DNA of 64,000 bases. Source: Blastocladiella emersonii ATCC 22665. Lineage: Eukaryota; Blastocladiomycota; Blastocladiomycetes; Blastocladiales; Blastocladiaceae. The notes under the pieces were generated by a model. That model was not told where the DNA came from, did not search any database, and worked only from the letters and a program-made list of their open reading frames with translations. Both the position numbers and the translations under genes were made by a program. Shown here piece by piece: positions 56,469 through 64,000 of the stretch. The stretch is taken from contig JANHCV010000015.1 of the NCBI GenBank assembly GCA_025594325.1, forward strand, positions 434,001 through 498,000, written 5' to 3'. The stretch's first letter is position 1; every line of letters begins with the position of its first letter.

Positions 56469-59418
56469 ATGTATTCCCGCCGTGTTAGACTTCGTGCAAC
56501 AAGACTGGGACCACTTCGCCGAGCTGCGCCCGACTTCAGCGCTGAGCGCCACCGCGACACGCCGTTCCGCGCCGCGCCAGCCCTTGCTCCTGCACCCAGC
56601 GTCAACGACTTTGGCGACGTTGAAGACGTCCTCGGCTTAGACGAGTTAGACGATCTCGGGTTCTTTGCTTCCGAAGTCGATGACTTCGAGCGCGTGGACG
56701 ACTTTGGAGATGACCTTTGCGACGATGCAGATTACCCAAACGATACGGATCGTCCAGACGATGCAGATTACCCAAACGATACCGATCGTCCCGACGATAC
56801 GGAGCGCCCGAACGAACTAGACGACGTGGATGATGACTTGGACGACGAGGACGACTTACCCGTGGATCTGATCGAAGAGTGTGCTCCGCCGTTGACGCGA
56901 GCGCGCCTTGTCCCGCATCGCATTGTTCGCTCTCGCTTGCACTGGACCAAGTGGAACATGCTTGGCGTTGGGCAACCTCCGCACCGGCTTGCGGCTAGGT
57001 TTGGTTACGCCAAGGCGATCCGTTCGAGCGTTGGCTTCCGCCGCCAAACGAGTTACTCAAACACCCTACCGACCGACGCGCTTACTCCTGAGCAACTTCT
57101 ACTTATCCACGACGCCATCCTTAGAGCTGGTACGAACGGCGCTCTTTCCGCGTTCCCATCGACGAGTGTGGAAACGGAGCGCGACTCGCTCCCCGTGGTC
57201 TCTAGCGAGTTGACGGCGCTTTCCGCGTACTCCCGGCTTGGCGAGTCACCACCCGCTGTCTTCCTCGTCGAGCCCGAGGAGCACGATTCATTGCAGAGCC
57301 GACATCTCCTCATTGTCGTCCCTGAAACTGCCGCGAGCAAACTTGCACCACGCGACACCGCGTGGGAGACCCCGCTGGCTGCCACGGCGGCCCTTGATGG
57401 GGGCATCCATCCGCTCCAACTCCGGCGCCGCGCCGAGCTCGCGGGCATCACGCACGGATTGCGCCGTTTGCAGCTTCGCGAGTCGTTTGCGTCGTTCAAC
57501 TTTGCTGTCAATCTTCCGACCACGAGCGGCAACACCAAGGTGCTTGTGATGACAAACGAGTACGTCTTCTTCGGTTTGATCCGAGCCGTTTGTCGCGCCT
57601 GTGTACTGACCATTCCCATGTAGCCGCCTCCTTGTGATCGCCGCCGCCGCGAAACCAGGCGATACCGAGAATCGCAAGGGTAACCTCATCTTCGTTGATC
57701 TTGTCGCTCGCGCTTACCGCATCGAAACGGAGCTTCACTCGATTCCGAACACCACTCCCAACTCGCTTCTTCCGCGCCGCTCGCTTACGGTTGCAGCAGT
57801 CGTGATTTGGCGCAACTGGGCCGTATCAGGCGGCGTGAACGGGACCTTTGCCGTGTCGCGTATCGAGGACGGCTCGCCCGTCGCGCTTCCAGCTGGATTC
57901 GGCGGCTTCGGTGACTCCGAGTACGCTGTCGCGCTTGCACAATCGCCCGAGGCACCGTGGGTGATTGCTGCGGGCGACCAGCACGGGTACGCTGCTAACG
58001 GCTCTGATCCTACCGATTTCGTGCTGACACGCCTGAACTTGAGTAGAAAACTTGTCGTCTTCAATCTCGCGCGTATCGTGCGCGGCGACTTCGACCGTTC
58101 GTTTGTGCGCCTTGATGTCGAACATTGACCTGTGAACCGACTTGCTTTCGCTGGCGCGCACCGTCTTGTCGCTGGATGCGACGGGACTATCGGATCGAAG
58201 TCGAGCGCGCTCATTGTTTGGGACCTCCGGCGCGTCAAAGAGCTGCAGTGCCACGAGAGGGCCGATCCGCCGTGGCGCATGCCTGTGGGCCTGGGTCCAC
58301 GGCGCAGCGTCCTCGCGCACCCGTTCCCGATCATCGACGTCGCTGCTGTCAACGGGACGCATGGGCCGTGGGCTATCTTTGTCACGTCCGCGCGCCAACA
58401 CGACAACTCTGGTGCGGCCTCAGGCGACCAGCGCTTGTGGCTTGTCGATCTTGCACCGGGCTCCGACCTCGAGTTCCAGCTGCACCGCAACGTTCATCCT
58501 GCCATCGTGTGCGGGTGGTGGACCGGGCTGACTGACTGCGACGTGATTGGGTTCAGGTACGCATGCGCGCGGGACGCATTGCGTCAAGCTGGTCTGTACT
58601 AACCCAACAGCACGCGGTCTAGTCCGTGTGGCCGCTACGCGTACGCGGGCGGGTGCCAGAACCGACTTGTCGTTGTTGACGTTTCGAATCGGTCACGGAC
58701 GCTGGGTATTCTCGCGCACTCAGGTACGGCCGCTCGCGCACCTGTCTTCGGCATGATCTGACACGCACGACTTCGACGAGTAGACCAAACCGTCGACAAC
58801 GAGGACATGAGCGTCGGAATTCTTGATGCCGTGTGGCTCCCGGGCAGCGACCTCCTCGCTACGGCAGGCCGCGACGGCGTGGTTCGGTTTTGGGACATCG
58901 CGCAGCTGCATGGCTACCGTCCGACTCTCGCGTGCGTTGCGCGGTGCGCCAGGTCACCCATGGACTTGGGACAAGCTCTTCGACGTGTCCCAACGCGCGA
59001 CGAGATCCTGAACGACGCGGCAGCTTCCTTGATCGCTGCTCGCAACGCGACCCCGCAGGTCGACTCGGTGCATTTCGCGCGGCGCAAGCTTGACGCTGAC
59101 GACGTCTGGTTCGGCGGCGCGGATGTTGACCTCGATGCGCTCTATGGCTTTGGACCCAACGCGATCGACGCGACGCCGCTGCCTGTTGGCAAGCTCGTGC
59201 GGTACTCGGCCGCGGACGCGGATTGGCCGCGCGGCGCGTGGGGTGCGCTGAACGTTGGCCGCGGGCCCATTTCGCGGCTTGTTGTGTCGCCCGGCGAGTC
59301 CGTGCTTGTGGTTGGGCTCGCCGACGGATGCGTCGCGTTCCAGGTCGGGTCGGTGCTTGAAGAAGCGGGCGAGGGTCTACGCGAGGTTGAGCAGCTGCTC
59401 AGAGAGTGCGCTGAATAG
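56469..59418 (+). pseudogene. WD40-repeat protein gene with one in-frame TGA
   Basis: Exons 56469-57559, 57624-58556, 58623-58723 and 58784-59418 splice in frame to 920 codons with a single TGA at 58126-58128 (codon 532). N-terminus: Arg/Pro-rich, then a very acidic stretch with DADYPNDTDRPD repeats. A helical middle (LTPEQLLLIHDAILRAGTNG, LLIVVPETAASKL, RLLVIAAAAKPGD) precedes blade-like segments: SKSSALIVWDLRRVKEL, SPCGRYAYAGGCQNRLVVVD, VWLPGSDLLATAGRDGVVRF followed by WDIA, and LVVGLADGCVAFQVGSV. WD40 proteins scaffold complexes; no specific family recognised. The blades after the TGA are as well kept as those before it. Either the stop is recent, or the gene makes a 531-residue form. Confidence 0.65.
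56724..56795 (+). repeat. Two 36-bp tandem repeats encoding an acidic segment
   Basis: Two units of GATGCAGATTACCCAAACGA plus 16 bases, encoding DADYPNDTDRPD twice, followed by a degenerate third (DTERPNELDD). Confidence 0.85.
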
Positions 59419-59659
59419 AATTAGTTGATAGGCCTGATACCCTGATACAAGAGCTGGCCGGGAAAGACTCCTGACCTTGTCCTCTGCGCCGAGCCGTAAC
59501 GATCGAGCGCGCTGCGAGACGCGACGATCAAACATGTGACTGCAGCCCCTCATGGCGTGGACCGGCGGAACGCAAAGGTCATTCCGCCATGCACTGCACC
59601 GCTCGAAGTGGGACAAGAAGGGCGTCACGGATGGACGGGTGTGAGATGTATTTTCATGA

Positions 59660-60420
59660 GGGGCACGATCAACCGCTGCCCGTCGCTGGACGGCTTGAAC
59701 TTGATCTCCTAGAGCTCCCACGAACCGAGGTCGACAGCAGCGGATCGACTTGGAGGCGCGGCGGTCGCCCGGCTTGAGCGTGACCGACCGCGACAGCAGG
59801 TTCATGTCGTCGGCGAGAAACGTGATGCGGAATGCCGGCAATCTGCATGTACTGGCGGTGGTGGAATTTGGTCCCGAGGTTGTGTCGCCGCCGTTCTTGG
59901 GCTCGATGATCCGCTTGATCGGCACGTACAGGCGCTTGAGCTTCTTGAGGGCGTCGGTCGGTCACGGCGAGCGGGACGGTGGGGGCTCGGTACCACGACA
60001 CACACGATCTGGTGTAGCGGCACGCGTCGCGGAACTTTGGAGGAGATGGATGGATCTACGGGGGTGCGAGGGAGAGCGTGAGTTGTCCTGATCGCGGCAG
60101 CGGCGGATGCAGGTCAGAGATGCGGTACCTTGAACACGCCTTGAACTTGAACGCGACCATGGGGGCCGAAGTTGACCTGGCGGCGGCCGCCGCCGCACGA
60201 CGCGAAACTGCCGCGCGGCCGGACCGGTTGCGCGCGTCGCGTCGTAGTAGAGTAGTGGATGGGGACGAAGGCGATGCGATCTACACACACGACGGGCGAA
60301 AATCGTGCGTCAGTAGGCGATCATCACAAAGACGAGCATCGGCGCCGCCGTACCTGCTGCTTCCCGCGATCGAGAGCCTCGCGTTGCGCTTGAACTGAAC
60401 TTGGTGGTGGGCGGGGTAAC
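59660..60420 (-). pseudogene. Unassigned coding-like remnant
   Basis: Minus-strand segments with coding character but no continuous gene: VQFKRNARLSIAGSSR, a possible intron, RIAFVPIHYSTTTRR, QVNFGPHGRVQVQGVFK and LKKLKRLYVPIKRIIEPKNG .. PAFRITFLADDMNLLSRSVT .. LKPGDRRAS, in differing frames. Looks like a decayed intron-containing gene. I do not recognise it. Confidence 0.35.
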
Positions 60421-61500
60421 CGGCGTACGGGGGGTGCCCCCGGTGCAGCGCGGGCGGCGTTTCTGTACGACGGGTAGTATTTTGGATCGGGTCCAGCCGC
60501 TCCGCCCAACAGACGCAAAGGTCCATGGGCCACTACCCGCCACCTACTCGGCCGCCACACCGTTTACCTCCCTTCATTAGCCCCTCCGCAACGGCCGAGA
60601 CCCCCGCCAGCCGCGCCACACACGGGCCCGCCGCAGCATACGTCGGGGCGAACGAGCGTATGATGGGGGAGGTGTGGGCGGTGCTTACGCTTGCTTACGG
60701 CGAGGGCTCGTGCCGCAAAGGGCGTGCCGAGGGAGAGAACTAGGCCAGGAGGGTACTAGGCCCGCACCGGGGGGGGGGCATCTACACGAGGGAGAGCGAG
60801 AGGCGGTCGCGCCACGCGGCAGCGTACCAGGATACCTCACGACCGACGACACCTTGAGAACGAGCGGATCGGGCTGCGGTTGTCGAGTGACGTGTAGTCG
60901 CGCGCCGCGCCGCGGTAGGCGGCCGAGCGCGGGGTTTCGGATGGTTGTCATGTTGCATTGCATGTGGTGGTAGTGGTGGTGGAGAGAGACTGCACGGCGG
61001 CGCAGGGCGTGCGGAGAAGGGGAAGGAGCGCGGGTGGGAGGGTGCGTGCGCGAGGGCAGGCGCCTGCCGTCGCTGTCGCTGCAAGTCTCCGTGAAGTTGC
61101 AGCAGGTGCGAGCGAATCAGGTGCGATACATTTGCTGCAAAAACAACTTGCCGCGTGGCGCGAGAATCGATTCGGGAGAGGAGACACGCGACGCGTCGCG
61201 TTCAGGTCGGGTGACTTTCGCGTGACCGGTGCGAGGCACGCATTAATTAAATTAATCACCGCGGGGAGACAATCAGCGACAGTTTGATTTCAGCCCTTGC
61301 CGCTCAAATGGATCACCCTCAACCACCGGTTACAAGATGATGATGGCCGCGTCCATGGCTAGCAGCCCAGCTACCGCACGCGGAACACCGCCGCCGCCGC
61401 TCAAGCATGTTTGAATGCCACATAATCCCATATCGGGCTCGGAATCATTCTTGGAAACATGATCTCGCTGACCCGCGCCGCTGACCCGCGCCGAACACGC
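60421..61500. other. Gene-free stretch, about 1.1 kb
   Basis: No gene seen. Short low-complexity tracts (a 9-bp G run near 60770, a GGTGGTAGTGGTGGTGG tract near 60965) and a small AT-rich patch at 61240-61260. Confidence 0.5.
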
Positions 61501-61579
61501 GCACGTGGCCCGGCTGACCGAACCGAGTGGCGTTCGTCGTGGAGGCAATCTTCGCCGCTTCCTCCCGCGTCCCACTTTG

Positions 61580-62520
61580 GTACTCCACTTCCATGAAGCA
61601 TTTCATGAAAGACTCCATGCAATCCAATCGGCGACCATCAAGCATGCAGTCGAGGAGCTAGGCCGACCTCCCGCGCGAGCTCGCTGCCACACCGTGGGCC
61701 AACCCGCGCAGCTTCGCCTTGACTTGGCTGTTGGTGCTCGCTTCTCGCGCGCCCGCACATCATGGCCTCAAAACCACACTATCCTTGGCCCTGGGCGATC
61801 AGATTGATCTATTTCCCGGGCGAGACTTCTCAATTCGCCTGCAGCGCTTGGTCCACGACGTCACGAGCGCATGAAAAACTTGGGTTTGGTTGCCAGGAGT
61901 CGCGATATCGAGGTTTCCCGCGTCTGTTTCGAGTCGATGATGCGTGTGCTGCTCGCGTGTACTCAAGCCTGCGCCTCGGACGGCAGCATGGCGCTTGACG
62001 TGGTCGCAGCCGTTGCCCGCGCGGATGTGGTCGAACTACACCGGTATCACCGGCAACCGCTCGCAGTCACCGTCCTTCTCGCCGTACATGCGGTCGCGGC
62101 GGGATGCGCAGCCCTTTTGGAGGAGATTCTTGCTTGCGTCGGGCGCTGTGCGCTGGGCGCCATGACAACGCGGCCACGGAAGGGCACCCCGCTCGCATCG
62201 AGACGACGCGGTCACAGCTAGTTTCTGTTCGGCTCAGCTTGACCGAGTCGTTGAAACTTGCTCCGTTTATGGACATTTGGGATCTCGCATTCCGTCAAAA
62301 CAGTCTCGCATTCCGTCAAAACAGTCAAGACGAAATCAGCAAGGGATTCGCAGAGCGGGACTGGCTCCCCCGCTTCACAGCCTTTCTTGCGTTCACCGCA
62401 ACCGTACACTGGCAGTACGACTCGCTTCAGCTGCTCGCGCTCCCAGAGCGCGGCACCGACCAAGCCGAACTTGTCGCGATTCTGTCGGCGAAACCAGGCG
62501 CGGGGCCGCTGACCAAGTGA
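61580..62520 (+). other. Unassigned open segments
   Basis: Three plus-strand segments: DLPRELAATPWANPRSFALT region from 61590; VSRVCFESMMRVLLACTQAC region 61871-62221, hydrophobic; and FMDIWDLAFRQNSLAFRQNS .. WLPRFTAFLAFTATVHWQYD to a TGA at 62518. They are in different frames and contain stops between them. Possibly remains of one gene; no family recognised. Confidence 0.3.
62284..62325 (+). repeat. 21-bp tandem duplication
   Basis: CTCGCATTCCGTCAAAACAG plus T, twice in a row and identical. Keeps the frame of the surrounding open segment (LAFRQNS twice). Confidence 0.85.
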
Positions 62521-63304
62521 GGTGAGGAGGTTCGGACAGCAATCGCCTCTGCCAACTACATCAAGGGTTTGTCCCTCTCGATCTTCACATGCAACAGTTG
62601 CAGCAATCTCAACCATCCTACTTATCTGGCCTTTGATTGCGGCATGCGTCCCTGCGGAAAACTTCGACACGCACGGCGACAGGGGTTTGAGTACAGCACT
62701 CTCAACTGCATTGGCAAACCAGCTCGTCCGACAGCTTGAAAGCTCCGCATCGCGGTCCGCGACTCTGGTATGAGTAGCACCCGCGCAGGCGACGTGAAGA
62801 AGGACGCGTCGCTCACGGCGAGCGCTGCTGAGAAGACGTGTCGCACCGCCGGCGCGGATGTGTTGGTCAGCCAGGCGAGTTTGATATTGTCGCTGCGGCT
62901 CGGAGCCCCGGACGCGTTCCGTGTCGTGTGTACAGTCTGCGGTGGAACATTCAGCCAATCGATTGACTCGCTTCCTGACACTGTCACCCGCCGCACGGAT
63001 GCGCTCGAGCGCGAGGCTCTCGCGACACGTTTTACTTTCACGCGCGCGCCGCTCGCGTTGCTACGGGGAGGCGCGCGCGCATGCAAAACGGGCGCTCCCT
63101 GCGTCGAGCTGCGCCACCTCGGTGGCTTTGCGCGCGCGCACCCGTTTCAGACGTGCAACGCGACGGCAAGCCGAAACGCTCCGCCACGCAAGCCGCGGAA
63201 CACGGTGCCATCGCGATGCACCGAAAACGTCAACGCGGGCGCTCGAAGCGATGACTCTCGGATCACTGAGCCGAGCATCTCCGAGCTTCGCGAGGCCGCG
63301 AGAG
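62521..63304. other. Intergenic, promoter of the Gly/Asn-rich gene at 63402
   Basis: No gene recognised; a plus-strand frame from 62770 to 63309 is open but has no family features and runs into the TATA box. Confidence 0.5.
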
Positions 63305-63310
63305 TATAAA
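63305..63310 (+). promoter_or_regulatory. TATA box of the Gly/Asn-rich gene at 63402
   Basis: TATAAA, 97 bp before the ATG. Confidence 0.8.
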
Positions 63311-63401
63311 AGGGACCCGCGTCCCCCGCACCTCTCAGCTAGTCCAGCACCAGCGACTCGCAGCTCCATCCCTCTCCCTCGACGCACTCTCCTCTTTCAA
63401 C

Positions 63402-64000
63402 ATGACCTTCGGCATCATTGGCGGCAAGATCGGCGCGATCATCGGCGGCGGTGCCAACTGCAACACGGGCTTCAACGGCGGCTTCAACGGCGGCTTCAAC
63501 GGCGGCTTCAACGGCGGCTTCAACGGCAACTACAACAACGGCGGAAACTGGGGCCACGGCGGCCAGTACAACAACGGCGGAAACTACTACAACGACGGCT
63601 CGTACTACAACGGCCACAGCGGCAACTGGAACTCGGACTGGAACTCCAACTGGAACAGCAACTGGAACTCGGACTGGAACTCGAGCTGGGGCGGTAACGG
63701 CAACTGGGGCGGGAACGGCAACTGGGGCGGCAACGGCAGCTGGGGCCACGGCGGCCGCTGCCAGCGCGACGAGGACGGTTCTTCGTCGCACCTGCAGTCG
63801 ACGGACAACGGTGGCGACGCGTTCCAGTCGGCGGGTGACGCGTTCCAGGCCTCCTCGGCCCAGCAGCAGCACGTCGACTCGTTCTCGGCTGCCAGCGCTA
63901 CCTCGCACAACAGCGTCGACGAGTTCTCTGCCGCGTCGACCGTCGACCACTCGTTCGTCTCGCACGCCGCGGACGCGCACGCCCAGGCTGAGGCCGCTGC
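63402..64000 (+). CDS. Gly/Asn-rich repeat protein, third paralogue (cut by window end)
   Basis: Starts MTFGIIGGKIGAIIGGGAN, clearly related to the MTFGLIAYKK start of the copies at 9722 and 54283. The repeats have changed: NGGF tetrapeptides (about five), then NYNNGGNW, WNSDWNSNWNSN and GGNGNWGG units. A CQRDEDGSSS segment parallels the HQRDDE .. SSSS of the others, and the tail is Ser/Ala/His/Gln-rich (DAFQSAGDAFQ, AQQQHVDSFSAAS). His is scarce in the repeats, Asn and Trp abundant. The last visible codons (AQAEAA) are at the window edge, so the C-terminus is missing. Function unknown. Confidence 0.78.
   Translation, partial: MTFGIIGGKIGAIIGGGANCNTGFNGGFNGGFNGGFNGGFNGNYNNGGNWGHGGQYNNGGNYYNDGSYYNGHSGNWNSDWNSNWNSNWNSDWNSSWGGNGNWGGNGNWGGNGSWGHGGRCQRDEDGSSSHLQSTDNGGDAFQSAGDAFQASSAQQQHVDSFSAASATSHNSVDEFSAASTVDHSFVSHAADAHAQAEAA

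Noticed and set aside
1-64000. tRNA or rRNA genes
   Set aside because: I looked for B-box-like GGTTCRANNCC with a matching A box and for rRNA landmarks and found nothing convincing by eye; a covariance-model scan would settle it.

Overview
The window looks like nuclear DNA of a GC-rich zoosporic (flagellated) early-diverging fungus of chytrid or blastocladian type. Three things point there: fungal housekeeping genes (SCS7, HBS1, ZW10-like, CCDC47-like) with short GT..YAG introns of about 50-85 bp; a chitin deacetylase with two CBM18 chitin-binding domains; and a ZMYND12-type MYND/TPR protein, a family tied to motile cilia that non-flagellated fungi lack. Coordinates of spliced genes below were worked out by hand from splice signals and frame.

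Layout. 0.5-6.7 kb: housekeeping block (SCS7 and HBS1 on +, ZMYND12 on -, the last two converging with 4 bp between stop codons). 6.7-14.4 kb: a run of tiny two-exon genes for secreted cysteine-rich peptides, each with a TATA box about 75-90 bp before the ATG, plus a Gly/Asn/His-rich repeat protein. 14.6-18.7 kb: CCDC47-like and ZW10-like genes on the minus strand. 18.9-28.8 kb: three tandem F-box-like paralogues. One is split by a roughly 4 kb DNA transposon with short terminal inverted repeats and a decayed Plavaka/CACTA-like transposase; one is intact; one has three lesions.

29-46.3 kb: nine tandem coiled-coil genes that share a start-codon block and parts of their promoters. They fall into two subfamilies. 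Five carry (or carried) a C-terminal chromodomain-like module. Four belong to a group ending in an unrecognised domain of about 110 residues plus a basic KRRRT tail. Five or six of the nine look functional; the others carry stops, internal deletions or truncations. 46.6-51.6 kb: an ABC-F ATPase and the chitin deacetylase, divergently arranged. 52-64 kb: accessory sequence again, with a chromodomain-like fragment, two more cysteine-rich peptide loci (one without its cysteines), a near-identical second copy of the Gly/Asn/His-rich gene from 9.7 kb, a WD40 gene with one in-frame TGA, unassigned stretches, and a third Gly/Asn-rich paralogue cut by the window end.

The most unusual content is three lineage-specific birth-and-death families: (1) secreted peptides with twin helices of CX3C steps; (2) the coiled-coil array with swapped C-terminal modules, whose chromodomain has Arg at the usual cage Trp in all four intact copies; and (3) F-box-like genes. 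A GATATC-centred motif occurs upstream of members of families 1 and 2.
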